Assembly (NCBI GenBank): GCA_963976815.1
Contig: CAXBLU010000008.1
Span: forward strand, 201,570 to 265,569
DNA from: JAHRVQ01 sp963976815
Lineage (GTDB): Bacteria; Pseudomonadota; Gammaproteobacteria; Pseudomonadales; Azotimanducaceae
Length of the DNA stretch: 64,000 bases
Reading direction: 5' to 3'
Shown here: piece by piece, positions 34,769 to 43,443 of the stretch
Numbering within the stretch: position 1 is the first letter of the stretch
Layout of the letters: each line of letters begins with the position of its first letter
Translations under genes and position numbers: made by a program
The notes under the pieces: generated by a model
Databases searched by the model: none
Seen by the model: the letters and a program-made list of their open reading frames with translations, nothing else
Told to the model about the DNA's origin: nothing

Positions 34769-35503
34769 CATTGAGGCAAGTATTGGGCGCAACACGCGAT
34801 CAGGAATACGTCTACCGATCTTAGCACCGAGATGAACCGCTGGTAGCGACCCCAGTAGCAGTGAGCCGAGTAGCAAGAAGTCAACATTTCCCAGGTAGAG
34901 ATGACCCAGACCAGCAAACAATGTGAGGGGGACCGCATGGGCAATATCCGTTCCGACAACCTTCACGCCCCTCAGGAGCGGATAGAACACCATTAACAGA
35001 GCCGTGGCGATAGCGCCTGCGCCAACGGAGGACAAGGTCACAATCAAGCCCAGGACAGCTCCCATCACCGGGGTTGCCCAACGTACCCGTTGTTCGTTGA
35101 AGTTTAATTTTTGACTCACCAGTTCTGTCAGATAGTTTCTGAATATGATGGCGAAGGAGGTGAGAATTAGAGTAATACCCAACACCGTGGAGATGATACC
35201 TGCGTAGTGTTCCGGTGCTTCAAACCAGTTATCCAGCATGTAAATGGCAAAAGCACTGGCGGGCAAACTGCCTATTCCAAGTAAGAAGACCAGGTCCCAG
35301 CGCACCGACTTCTGAACTGCGTGGGTAACAACCCCTCCGGTTTTGGTGATTGCGGCATACAGGAGGTCCGTTCCAACGGCGATATGGAGGGGAAATCCAA
35401 AGGCGAGGAGCAACGGCGTCATAATTGAACCGCCGCCGACACCGGTGATACCAATGGCCAGGCCAACGGTTGCGCCGGCTATGATATAGAGAAGAAAGTC
35501 CAA
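34733..35503 (-). CDS. TauE/SafE-family sulfite/sulfonate exporter
   Basis: 256-residue membrane protein with about eight helices and the two TauE/SafE repeats (AIGITGVGGGSIMTPLLLAFGFPLHIAVGTDLLYA at the N-terminus; LSSVGAGAIATALLMVFYPLLRGVKVVGTDIAHA ~158). Being divergent from cysB and near cysH, it probably exports sulfite or a sulfur-containing acid (inference). Confidence 0.85.
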   Translation of the reverse strand: MDFLLYIIAGATVGLAIGITGVGGGSIMTPLLLAFGFPLHIAVGTDLLYAAITKTGGVVTHAVQKSVRWDLVFLLGIGSLPASAFAIYMLDNWFEAPEHYAGIISTVLGITLILTSFAIIFRNYLTELVSQKLNFNEQRVRWATPVMGAVLGLIVTLSSVGAGAIATALLMVFYPLLRGVKVVGTDIAHAVPLTLFAGLGHLYLGNVDFLLLGSLLLGSLPAVHLGAKIGRRIPDRVLRPILASMLFSVGIKVAFF

Positions 35504-35568
35504 GGTGGGGTAGGCCAGTAGGGTTTTGAAGTTGTAAACTTAGAGGAAAGTATCTATTCTGGAAAAGA

Positions 35569-35603
35569 ATATTTGCTCATATTTTTAGACCGATTGCGAA
35601 TAT
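35569..35603. promoter_or_regulatory. Inverted repeat upstream of cysB
   Basis: The half-sites ATATTTGC and GCGAATAT are 19 bp apart, in the divergent region between the exporter gene and cysB, one mismatch between arms. LysR regulators bind such dyads; this is a candidate only. Confidence 0.3.
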
Positions 35604-35628
35604 CTTTCTTAAGAGAGGATCGTATGCC

Positions 35629-36603
35629 ATGAAGCTCCAGCAACTTAGATATATATGGGAAGTCGCGCATCATGATCTCAATGTGTCAGCGACAGCCCAG
35701 AGCCTTTACACATCCCAACCGGGTATCAGTAAGCAGATCCGCCTGCTCGAAGATGAGTTAGGTGTCGAGGTGTTTTCCCGTAGCGGCAAGCACCTGACTC
35801 GCATCACCCCGGCCGGTGAGACAATCATTGAAAAAGCGGGTGAAATTCTTCGTAAAGTAGAAAGCATTAAGCAGGTTGCCCAGGAATTTAGTAACGAAAA
35901 GAAAGGCAGCTTGTCTGTAGCGACCACACACACCCAGGCTCGCTACGCGCTTCCAGGTGTTATTGAGAAGTTTATCGATCGTTACCCGGATGTCTCATTG
36001 CACATGCACCAGGGTAGTCCCATTCAGATTTCAGAACTAGCCGCCGATGGCAATGTAGATTTTGCGATAGCAACAGAAGGTCTTGAGCTTTTTAACGATC
36101 TGATTATGTTGCCCTGCTATCGGTGGAACCGCTGTATTGTTGTACCGAAAAATCACCCCTTGGCTCAGATATCCAAAATCACCCTTGAGGATGTGGCTGA
36201 GTATCCAATAGTCACCTATGTATTTGGTTTTACTGGTCGATCAAAACTAGATGAAGCATTTATGCATCGTGGTCTAGCGCCACGAGTTGTGTTCACCGCA
36301 ACCGATGCCGACGTGATCAAAACCTACGTCAGGCTAGGACTTGGCATTGGCATTATTGCCCAGATGGCCTTTGAGGAAGAAGACGACTCTGATCTGGTGT
36401 CGATAGATGCCAGCCATCTGTTTGAACAGAGCACGACAATGATTGGTTGCAGGCGCGGAACCTTCCTGCGGGGTTATATGTATGAGTTTATGGAGCTTTT
36501 TGCCCCTCACTTAACTCGTGAGGTAGTTGAAGCCGCCTACAGCAAAACCAATCGAGCAGAGCTAGAAGAACTGTTCGATAGCATTGAGCTACCTGTTAAG
36601 TAA
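35629..36603 (+). CDS. cysB: LysR-type regulator CysB
   Basis: 324-residue LysR regulator of sulfate assimilation: N-terminal winged helix-turn-helix (MKLQQLRYIWEVAHHDLNVSATAQSLYTSQPGISKQIRLLEDELG) and effector domain with TTHTQARYALP (~98), which binds sulfate or acetylserine in CysB. It activates cys genes when sulfur is limiting. cysH lies about 400 bp downstream, and a TauE exporter is divergent. A short inverted repeat ATATTTGC...GCGAATAT (35569-35603) lies upstream and may be its own binding site. Confidence 0.92.
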   Translation: MKLQQLRYIWEVAHHDLNVSATAQSLYTSQPGISKQIRLLEDELGVEVFSRSGKHLTRITPAGETIIEKAGEILRKVESIKQVAQEFSNEKKGSLSVATTHTQARYALPGVIEKFIDRYPDVSLHMHQGSPIQISELAADGNVDFAIATEGLELFNDLIMLPCYRWNRCIVVPKNHPLAQISKITLEDVAEYPIVTYVFGFTGRSKLDEAFMHRGLAPRVVFTATDADVIKTYVRLGLGIGIIAQMAFEEEDDSDLVSIDASHLFEQSTTMIGCRRGTFLRGYMYEFMELFAPHLTREVVEAAYSKTNRAELEELFDSIELPVK

Positions 36604-36661
36604 TCGGGGTTTGCCCGGTTATCAGCGAGTGAAACGCTAAAGGGAAAGAAGTTCTAACAAA

Positions 36662-36997
36662 CTAGATAAAATCCAGGTCAGGATTATCGTTTAGAATTTC
36701 TTTTCCCTCATCCCGTTTCGATTCGGACTTCCCGAGTATTTCCTTGGCGAATTTAAAATATACGGTGTAAACCTTTCGTTCCCCCTCATCGGTATCCACG
36801 ACAAAAAAGGGAGCGCGTTGGGCTTTCACTTCAGCCGCCAATAGAACCCCTGGGGATTGCGGGTCTCTTTCATCGGCGATGATGGTTTCATCAATTCTTG
36901 CCATTTGACCCGAGTCGATAAGCCGTTGCTCAACATCATGGCACTTTTGACAGGGGCTACCATTTGCCAGGATTTTTTTAACAAAAGTGATGTGCAT
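36662..36997 (-). CDS. Thioredoxin-fold protein with CQKC, co-operonic with cysH
   Basis: About 111 residues. MHITFVKKILANGSPCQKCHDVEQRL resembles the start of a glutaredoxin-like fold with a CxxC redox centre (~16-19), and PFFVVDTDEGERKVYTVYFKFAKEIL gives the later strand. ATG at 36997 follows the cysH stop by two bases; the longer start at 37033 overlaps cysH. It is probably the electron donor or a helper for the reductase encoded by cysH (inference from context). Confidence 0.7.
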   Translation of the reverse strand: MHITFVKKILANGSPCQKCHDVEQRLIDSGQMARIDETIIADERDPQSPGVLLAAEVKAQRAPFFVVDTDEGERKVYTVYFKFAKEILGKSESKRDEGKEILNDNPDLDFI

Positions 36998-36999
36998 GC

Positions 37000-37686
37000 T
37001 CAGCTGCTCACGTTGATGATGTGTAAACCACATTCCTTTTTAGTTGCTTCTTCCCACCACCATCGGCCGGCGCGTTCATGTTCATTCGGTCGGATAGCCC
37101 GGGTACAGGGCTCACAACCTATACTCAAATAACCTCGATCGTGAAGCTTATTATAAGGGACATCGTAATCTCTTATATACCGCCAGACATCAGCTGACGA
37201 CCAGTTTGCGAGCGGATTATATTTTTGTATTTCATGCTCATCGGTGGAGAAGGCACCATCTCTCTGACTCAGAGGTACATCTGAACGGGTTGGACTCTGG
37301 TCTCGCCGTTGGCCCGTAATCCAGGCATCCCAGTGTGCAAGATGACGTCGTAAGGGATCAATTTTTCGGACGCCACAACACTCTCCATGACCATCTTCAT
37401 AAAAGCTATATAGACCCTTTTCCTTGACGAGTTCTGCGACCGCAGCACCATCGGGGCTAATGACATCAATTTCAATGCCATAGTGTTCTCTAACCTGTTC
37501 AATAAACTGGTAGGTTTCGGGATGCAGACGGCCGGTGTCGAGGGAAAAAACATGGACGTTATCCGATAGGTTACAGGCCATATCTATCAGGACAACGTCT
37601 TCTGCACCGCTAAAGGAGATAGTCACTCTGTCGTGAGCCTCGAGGGCTTTTGTAATAACCTCTTGCGGACGCTCTGTCTCTGCCAT
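37000..37686 (-). CDS. cysH: Adenylyl-sulfate reductase, [4Fe-4S] type
   Basis: 228-residue CysH: reduces activated sulfate to sulfite. P-loop-like SFSGAEDVVLID (~24-35), SLDTGRLHPETY (~48) and the paired CC (GECCGVRK, ~101) and CxxC (GCEPCTR, ~190). The CC/CxxC pattern that holds a [4Fe-4S] cluster marks APS-reducing enzymes rather than E. coli-type PAPS reductase. It shares an operon with the CQKC protein and sits near cysB. Confidence 0.9.
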   Translation of the reverse strand: MAETERPQEVITKALEAHDRVTISFSGAEDVVLIDMACNLSDNVHVFSLDTGRLHPETYQFIEQVREHYGIEIDVISPDGAAVAELVKEKGLYSFYEDGHGECCGVRKIDPLRRHLAHWDAWITGQRRDQSPTRSDVPLSQRDGAFSTDEHEIQKYNPLANWSSADVWRYIRDYDVPYNKLHDRGYLSIGCEPCTRAIRPNEHERAGRWWWEEATKKECGLHIINVSS

Positions 37687-37846
37687 CTTTTGTACTCTAC
37701 CGAATCGTTTCAGGGCGCAAGGGTATCAAACTGCCAAATTCCTGAGAAAGCTTATTAGGCAATATACAAATAACCATCGGTAATGGTCTTGCTACCATTT
37801 CGTTTCCCGTGAAACAATCATCTTTTACTTAAAATTGGAATCATGA

Positions 37847-38452
37847 ATGGACGTAGTTTGCCTAGACCTCGAAGGGGTCCTTGTCCCTGAAATCTGGATT
37901 GCCTTCGCGGAGAAAACCGGGATTGAATCTTTGAAAGCGACAACCCGCGACATCCCCGATTACAACGTGCTAATGCGACAGCGTTTAGACATCCTGGCAG
38001 CACACAACCTCAAGCTGGCGGATATTCAGGAGGTGATTAGTGGGCTCCAGCCAATGCCTGGGGCTAGAGCGTTTCTAGACAGTTTGCGCGAGAGTTATCA
38101 GGTCATTATTTTATCAGACACTTTTTATGAGTTTGCGAAGCCACTTATGGCTCAGCTCAATCTCCCAACCTTGTTTTGCCACAAGCTAATTATTGACAAA
38201 TCCGGAGCTGTTATAGATTACAAGCTACGCCAGGAGGACCCAAAACGGGCCTCGGTTAAAGCTCTACATAGCCTTCAGTTCAAAGTTTATGCGGCAGGGG
38301 ACTCCTATAACGATACCTCCATGCTGGGTGAGGCGGACGCCGGTTTTCTATTTCGCGCACCGGCTAACGTTATTGAGGAATTCCCTCAATACCCAGTTAC
38401 CAACGACTTTTCTGAGCTGCGCCAATTGTTCGATAAAGCGGCTGCTGGGTAA
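37847..38452 (+). CDS. thrH: Phosphoserine phosphatase/homoserine phosphotransferase ThrH
   Basis: 201-residue HAD enzyme whose N-terminus VCLDLEGVLVPEIWIAFAEKTGI is diagnostic for ThrH of Pseudomonas, which hydrolyses phosphoserine and can move its phosphate to homoserine. Further motifs: ILSDTF (motif 2), GDSYNDTSMLGEADAG (motif 4). The window thus has both the serine enzyme serC and this phosphatase, though far apart. Confidence 0.9.
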   Translation: MDVVCLDLEGVLVPEIWIAFAEKTGIESLKATTRDIPDYNVLMRQRLDILAAHNLKLADIQEVISGLQPMPGARAFLDSLRESYQVIILSDTFYEFAKPLMAQLNLPTLFCHKLIIDKSGAVIDYKLRQEDPKRASVKALHSLQFKVYAAGDSYNDTSMLGEADAGFLFRAPANVIEEFPQYPVTNDFSELRQLFDKAAAG

Positions 38453-38568
38453 CGCTTCTATTCCGGGAAAGGATGGCGGCGATTCCTTTTATTGAGGCAC
38501 CCAAACAGATATTCAGAACCGAACATTTGATATACTCCGGACCGACGAACAATGACCAGGGAATGACT

Positions 38569-39450
38569 ATGGCAAGTGCCGGAAAGAACCTCAGAGAAGC
38601 AATTCAAGCGGAAAAACCACTCCAGGTGGTAGGCACAATCAATGCCTATTCCGCAATCATGGCGGAATCTGTCGGATTCAAAGCGATTTACCTATCGGGT
38701 GCCGGGGTTGCAAACGCCTCGTTCGGCCTACCTGACCTTGGTATGACCTCCCTCAACGATGTATTGGAAGACGTGCGTAGGATCACCTCTGCATCATCCT
38801 TACCACTTTTAGTTGATATCGATACTGGGTGGGGCGGCGCTTTTAATATCAGTAGAACCGTTAAGGAAATGATCAAAGCTGGAGCTGCAGGTGTTCATAT
38901 TGAAGACCAGGTTGCCCAGAAGCGCTGTGGCCATCGACCGAATAAAGAGATTGTCAGTCGGGAAGAAATGACCGATCGGATTAAGGCTGCAGTGGATGCT
39001 AAAACCGACCCGGATTTTGTCATTATGGCCAGAACTGATGCGCTATCGGTTGTTGGTTTGGAAGAAGTCCTGATTCGAGTCAAAGAATTTGAAGCCGCCG
39101 GCGCTGACGCTATATTTGCAGAAGCCATGACGGACCTTGAGATGTACCAGCAGGTTGTTGCTGCCGTTTCAATCCCGGTTCTGGCAAACATCACTGAGTT
39201 TGGCTCAACTCCAGGCTATACCACGCAACAGCTTGGTTCTGTCGGAATTTCTATGGCGCTGTATCCTTTGTCGGCTTTTCGAGCAATGAATAAGGCAGCG
39301 TTAAACGTCTTCAAAACCCTGAGAGAAAAGGGCACCCAGGAAAGTGTGATCGACACGATGCAAACCAGGGTAGAGCTATACGAATTTCTTGGCTACCACG
39401 ATTACGAACAAAAACTTGATGAACTGTTTGCCAACGATGGCACCAATTAA
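38569..39450 (+). CDS. prpB: Methylisocitrate lyase
   Basis: Class II PEP mutase/ICL-family enzyme (293 residues) that splits 2-methylisocitrate into pyruvate and succinate in propionate breakdown. Motifs: GTINAYSAIMAESVGFKAIYLSGAGVA (~20-46), LVDIDTGWGG (~83-92), and the catalytic KRCGHRPNKE (Cys ~122). ATG at 38569 has AGGGA at 6 nt; the open frame from 38473 is longer than the family. prpC follows 23 bp later. Confidence 0.92.
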   Translation: MASAGKNLREAIQAEKPLQVVGTINAYSAIMAESVGFKAIYLSGAGVANASFGLPDLGMTSLNDVLEDVRRITSASSLPLLVDIDTGWGGAFNISRTVKEMIKAGAAGVHIEDQVAQKRCGHRPNKEIVSREEMTDRIKAAVDAKTDPDFVIMARTDALSVVGLEEVLIRVKEFEAAGADAIFAEAMTDLEMYQQVVAAVSIPVLANITEFGSTPGYTTQQLGSVGISMALYPLSAFRAMNKAALNVFKTLREKGTQESVIDTMQTRVELYEFLGYHDYEQKLDELFANDGTN

Positions 39451-39473
39451 TAAAAACCTGAGAGGATACACAT

Positions 39474-40601
39474 ATGGTTGAGAAGAAATTAGGTGGCGCG
39501 GGCCTCCGTGGCCAGTCTGCGGGTGAAACTGCGCTCTGCACGGTAGGTAAAGAAGGCTCTGGCCTTACCTACAGAGGCTATGGCATAGATGACCTTGCAG
39601 CGAATGCGACTTTTGAAGAAGTTGCCTACATGTTGCTTTATGGAGAATTGCCCACCCAGGAGCAGCTGACAGCCTATACGGCCCGGGTCACAGGCATGCG
39701 AGATCTGCCGGATTCCTTAAAAACGGTTCTTGAGCTGATTCCTAAAGAAACCCATCCGATGGACGTGATGCGTACGGGTGCCTCTATGCTGGGTAACCTG
39801 GAACCGGAAAACAGCTTTGACGACCAGCATGATGCTGCGGACCGCCTGCTAGGCGCTTTGCCAGCGATTATTTGCTACTGGTATCGCTACAGCCATGACG
39901 GTGTGAAGATCGATATGAATACCGGTGAGGCAACGATTGGCGGACATTTCCTAAAAATGCTCACCGGCGAATCACCCTCACAGGTGCACAGAGATGTCAT
40001 GAACTGTTCTCTGATTTTGTATGCAGAACATGAATTCAACGCCAGCACCTTCACCGCTCGCGTCTGTGCTGCGACACTTTCTGATATGTATTCCTGCGTG
40101 ACCGGCGCAATCGGATCTCTCCGTGGACCACTACATGGTGGCGCTAATGAGGCGGCAATGGAACTGATCGAAAAGTTCACAACCCCCGATGAAGCGGTTT
40201 CAGGTATCAAAGACATGCTTGCGAGCAAGTCCACGATCATGGGTTTTGGTCATGCAATCTACCGTACCCACGATCCCCGTAATGACATCATCAAAGAATG
40301 GTCTGAGAAATTGGCTAAGGAAAACGGCGACACCAACCTATTTGATATCTCTGTGGCTGTTGCCAAGACCATGTGGGACGAAAAAGCGCTATTTCCAAAT
40401 GCAGACTTCTTCCATGCATCGGCCTATAACTACATGGGGATTCCGACCAAGATATTCACACCTATATTTGTGATGTCCCGTTTAACGGGCTGGGCAGCCC
40501 ATGTGATGGAGCAGCGATCCAACAATCGTTTGATTCGTCCTAGTGCAGACTATGTCGGACCAGATAATCGCGCCTACACGCCGATTTCAGAGAGGGGTTA
40601 A
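39474..40601 (+). CDS. prpC: 2-Methylcitrate synthase
   Basis: 375-residue citrate-synthase-family enzyme condensing propionyl-CoA with oxaloacetate. GLTYRGYGIDDLA (~29), PLHGGANEAAMELIEKF (~220, catalytic His) and MGFGHAIYRTHDPR (~257, catalytic His) are present; N-terminus KKLGGAGLRGQSAGETALCTVGKEG is of the PrpC type. AGAGGA lies upstream. The pathway's dehydratase (prpD or acnD/prpF) is not in the window; the next gene is convergent. Confidence 0.92.
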   Translation: MVEKKLGGAGLRGQSAGETALCTVGKEGSGLTYRGYGIDDLAANATFEEVAYMLLYGELPTQEQLTAYTARVTGMRDLPDSLKTVLELIPKETHPMDVMRTGASMLGNLEPENSFDDQHDAADRLLGALPAIICYWYRYSHDGVKIDMNTGEATIGGHFLKMLTGESPSQVHRDVMNCSLILYAEHEFNASTFTARVCAATLSDMYSCVTGAIGSLRGPLHGGANEAAMELIEKFTTPDEAVSGIKDMLASKSTIMGFGHAIYRTHDPRNDIIKEWSEKLAKENGDTNLFDISVAVAKTMWDEKALFPNADFFHASAYNYMGIPTKIFTPIFVMSRLTGWAAHVMEQRSNNRLIRPSADYVGPDNRAYTPISERG

Positions 40602-41263
40602 TCGCTACTGCCGTCACGATAACGACGTATCTCAGCGTGGGCTTTGAGCACTTTGCCCACGTAACGCTGGGTCTCGGGAAAGGGCGGAATGCCCTTGTAG
40701 CGCGTTACGGCAGTCGATCCTGCATTATAGGCAGCCAGTACTAAAGGCAGTTCGCCTTCATAACGATCGATCAGATCCCGTAGATGGGCAACACCGCCAT
40801 GGATATTCTGGCGAGGATTAAACCGGTTGGTCACCTTATAGTGCTGCGCGGTCTTGTACATGAGTTGCATAAGGCCCGTTGCTCCAGCTTTTGATACCGC
40901 ATTCGGGTCAAAATCAGATTCAACCTTGATGACCGCTTCAATTAATGCCGCATCAACCTTGTAACGCTTACTCGCGGAATGAATATAAGCCCGAAAAGTA
41001 TCTGGTCCGCCTAATTTCACCGCTGCGGAGTTGGAACTACTGGCAATAAGGTGGCCTGCATCAACAAGGCTATCTCGCTTGGCAACAAGATCATAGTCAG
41101 CGGAGGCGTGAGGTGGTCTATCGGTGATCAAACGCTCGCCGTTGGGACCCTGATAGATATAGATTTCCGCCGCCACTGGCGAAGACAGCAGCATCATTAG
41201 TACCACCGACTGGCATAAAATTGCCGCTAACAATTTGATTCGAATGTTAAAGGGACGCTCCAA
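40598..41263 (-). CDS. Lytic transglycosylase, SLT domain
   Basis: 221 residues: signal peptide (~8-32), a short DUF4124-like segment (EIYIYQGPNGERLITDRPP) and a C-terminal SLT domain with catalytic Glu in VIKVESDFDPNAVSKAGATGLMQLM (~112-136) and LVLAAYNAG. It cleaves peptidoglycan glycan strands in the periplasm. It overlaps the end of prpC by 4 bp tail to tail. Confidence 0.88.
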   Translation of the reverse strand: MERPFNIRIKLLAAILCQSVVLMMLLSSPVAAEIYIYQGPNGERLITDRPPHASADYDLVAKRDSLVDAGHLIASSSNSAAVKLGGPDTFRAYIHSASKRYKVDAALIEAVIKVESDFDPNAVSKAGATGLMQLMYKTAQHYKVTNRFNPRQNIHGGVAHLRDLIDRYEGELPLVLAAYNAGSTAVTRYKGIPPFPETQRYVGKVLKAHAEIRRYRDGSSD

Positions 41264-41370
41264 ACACGAGATGCTACCTTTTAGTGAAGCTCATCATGAC
41301 GTAAACGTCAAAAATTCGCTGCTATTTTTGCAACAGTGTGACAAAAATACCTCAACCCAGGAGACCAGAA

Positions 41371-41850
41371 ATGGACATCATTTTACCTGATCTTTGCGAT
41401 GACCACCCCGACCTTGTTCGTGTACTCGAACCCATGTTTGCCAATTTTGGCGGTATTGATGCGTTTGGTGGTGAGATTGATACCATCAAATGCCATGAGG
41501 ACAATTCTCTGGTTGCCGATGCGGTGGCGGAACCTGGAGCAGGGAAGGTCCTGGTGGTGGACGGTGGTGGTTCGCTGCGCTGCGGGCTTTTAGGTGACAA
41601 TCTTGCACTCAAGGCCGTTGAAAATGGCTGGCGGGGCATTGTTGTCTACGGTTGTATTCGCGATGTCGATATTATTGGCCAGCTAGAATTGGGGGTTCAG
41701 GCCCTGGCGATTCACCCAATGAAAAGTACCAAACGCGGCATTGGCCTCAGAGGAGAGATACTTAAAATTGGTGGCGTTGATGTTATACCCGGCGAATACC
41801 TATATGCCGATAATAACGGGGTTTTGGTCTCGGCAAAGGCCCTTCTTTGA
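41371..41850 (+). CDS. rraA: RraA-like protein
   Basis: 160-residue RraA family protein (LPDLCDDHPDLVRVLEPMF..., VLVVDGGGSLRCGLLGDNLA, GIVVYGCIRDV). In E. coli RraA inhibits RNase E; family relatives are 4-hydroxy-4-methyl-2-oxoglutarate aldolases with GGS and RD residues, also visible here. ATG at 41371 follows GGAG; a GTG at 41338 adds unconserved residues. Length and sequence favour the true RraA group. Confidence 0.85.
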   Translation: MDIILPDLCDDHPDLVRVLEPMFANFGGIDAFGGEIDTIKCHEDNSLVADAVAEPGAGKVLVVDGGGSLRCGLLGDNLALKAVENGWRGIVVYGCIRDVDIIGQLELGVQALAIHPMKSTKRGIGLRGEILKIGGVDVIPGEYLYADNNGVLVSAKALL

Positions 41851-41961
41851 AAGAGGGGCCTGAAGTGGGGACTAAAGTCGGAGACTAAAGTAGGTGCCGG
41901 AATCAGTGGGCTGAGCAATGGTCAAACGACAGATCTCCACCACCAAGCGTAAACGTCGTGC

Positions 41962-43443
41962 CTAAATCTTGATTTGGCGGAGGTTTGGATCCTGTAAACC
42001 ACTTTCCCATGCGGCACGAAACTGACGCCGCAGGCGGTTACATTCGGTAATATCCTTGAAGTTTGCGCTCCCCTCATAGTTCTCATAGTCCTGTCGATAA
42101 ATGACCCCGGCGCCATCGACTAGAACAAACTCGTAGTTTGTATGGCGCAGTTCCGGATGCACAATGCGAATCCCGATGGATGACGGCAGCCGTCTCGCGA
42201 TCTCAAGCAGAGCATGGCCATTTTTCACCACGCGATGAGAATCGTAGAGGAGTATCTCAATTTTTGTGTATTTGTTTCGCCTCGCAAGGGCAGAGAAGAT
42301 CTCATAGAGTTCAACGTTGTCGAATAACTTATGATCCAGCATCGGAGACAGAAGCTGAATCGATTGTCTGGCCTGGCCACACATGGCTATTATAATCCGC
42401 CGGAACTCTTCTTCCCGCCGCAACAATAAGAATGCTGCAGTTTCCCCCAATTTATACCCTGAATTGCCACTGTCGTAAGGGTCTCCCTGCTGGCTAATTC
42501 GTTCAGGGATCAGAGGCTCTGCATATTCAATTTGTTTAGAGTATCGCTGGTGTTCGCGACCCTGGACATCAAAAGGCGCACCATCTGATTCAAAACCTGC
42601 CTGACGCACAAAGCCGTCCAGGGCGCTAAAAGCTTCTATTTGGACACTCATCAAACCAAAGCGCTGGGCTTTTGCAATTGCGGCTTCGACCAGAGCCTGG
42701 CCTACACCTCGACCTCGAAAATCAGAGTCTACCGCCAGCCGGGATATATTGCCCTCGAGATCCAGTCGAACCACGCCAATTGTTTGTTTGTTCAGTTGAG
42801 TGCGAAAATGAATGTTCAATTCATCTCCAGCGTCTTCAATCAAGTCGCTGGCAAATCCTAGTTCGGAGACCAGGACGCTTTTTCGCAGGGATCGAATTAA
42901 CTTTCGTCCGCTGGTCCAGGATACCTCAGCTGTATCGTAGTCCCTGAGGCCCACTTCAGGTACAGCGCCTGTAATCAGCTTACGCTGGACGTGGTCCGAT
43001 AGAGGTTCAAGCACCTGTTCCATTCGAAAATGCTGAATGCCGGCTTCCTCGAACTCATCACCCACGGCTTCAAAGCCTGATTTTTGGTAGAAGCCAAGGG
43101 CGTGGCTCTGGGCATTCAAAAATACACTGGGAAAGCCTAGCTGTCTGGCTTTCTCGACCGCATGTTCAAGCATCGCGCGTCCAACTTTCAAGCCCCTAAA
43201 CTCTGCCAGGACCGCCATTCGGCCAATTTGTCCCGATGGCAGCAAGCGTGCCGTGCCAATAGGCCGACCTTCTAAATCCGTCGCAAGCCAATGCCAGGCA
43301 TCCTCGTCCAGGCCATCCCATTCTTCTTCCTGGGGCACTTTCTGTTCGACAATAAACACCAGGCGGCGAAGGTTCGACAATACATTCCGGTCCGATACCC
43401 AGGAGGCCTCCCGGAGGTCAAATTGTCTAATCTCCAGGGTCAT
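41962..43443 (-). CDS. Double GNAT acetyltransferase with C-terminal PLD-like domain
   Basis: 493 residues in three parts: a complete GNAT domain (~1-150, LAEFRGLKVGRAMLEHAVEKARQLG and FLNAQSHALGFYQKSGFEAVG), a second GNAT domain (~165-310, SDFRGRGVGQALVEAAIAKAQRFG), and a C-terminal domain (~345-490, IIAMCGQARQSIQLLSPMLDHKLFDN, KIEILLYDSHRVVKNGHALLEIARRL, EFVLVDGAGVIYRQ) recalling phospholipase-D-like folds without HKD motifs. The ATG overlaps the cupin gene stop by 4 bp. Function unknown. Confidence 0.78.
   Translation of the reverse strand: MTLEIRQFDLREASWVSDRNVLSNLRRLVFIVEQKVPQEEEWDGLDEDAWHWLATDLEGRPIGTARLLPSGQIGRMAVLAEFRGLKVGRAMLEHAVEKARQLGFPSVFLNAQSHALGFYQKSGFEAVGDEFEEAGIQHFRMEQVLEPLSDHVQRKLITGAVPEVGLRDYDTAEVSWTSGRKLIRSLRKSVLVSELGFASDLIEDAGDELNIHFRTQLNKQTIGVVRLDLEGNISRLAVDSDFRGRGVGQALVEAAIAKAQRFGLMSVQIEAFSALDGFVRQAGFESDGAPFDVQGREHQRYSKQIEYAEPLIPERISQQGDPYDSGNSGYKLGETAAFLLLRREEEFRRIIIAMCGQARQSIQLLSPMLDHKLFDNVELYEIFSALARRNKYTKIEILLYDSHRVVKNGHALLEIARRLPSSIGIRIVHPELRHTNYEFVLVDGAGVIYRQDYENYEGSANFKDITECNRLRRQFRAAWESGLQDPNLRQIKI

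Noticed and set aside
41918..41965. 15-codon ORF MVKRQISTTKRKRRA after rraA
   Set aside because: Too short, no ribosome binding site, and it runs into the end of the convergent GNAT gene.
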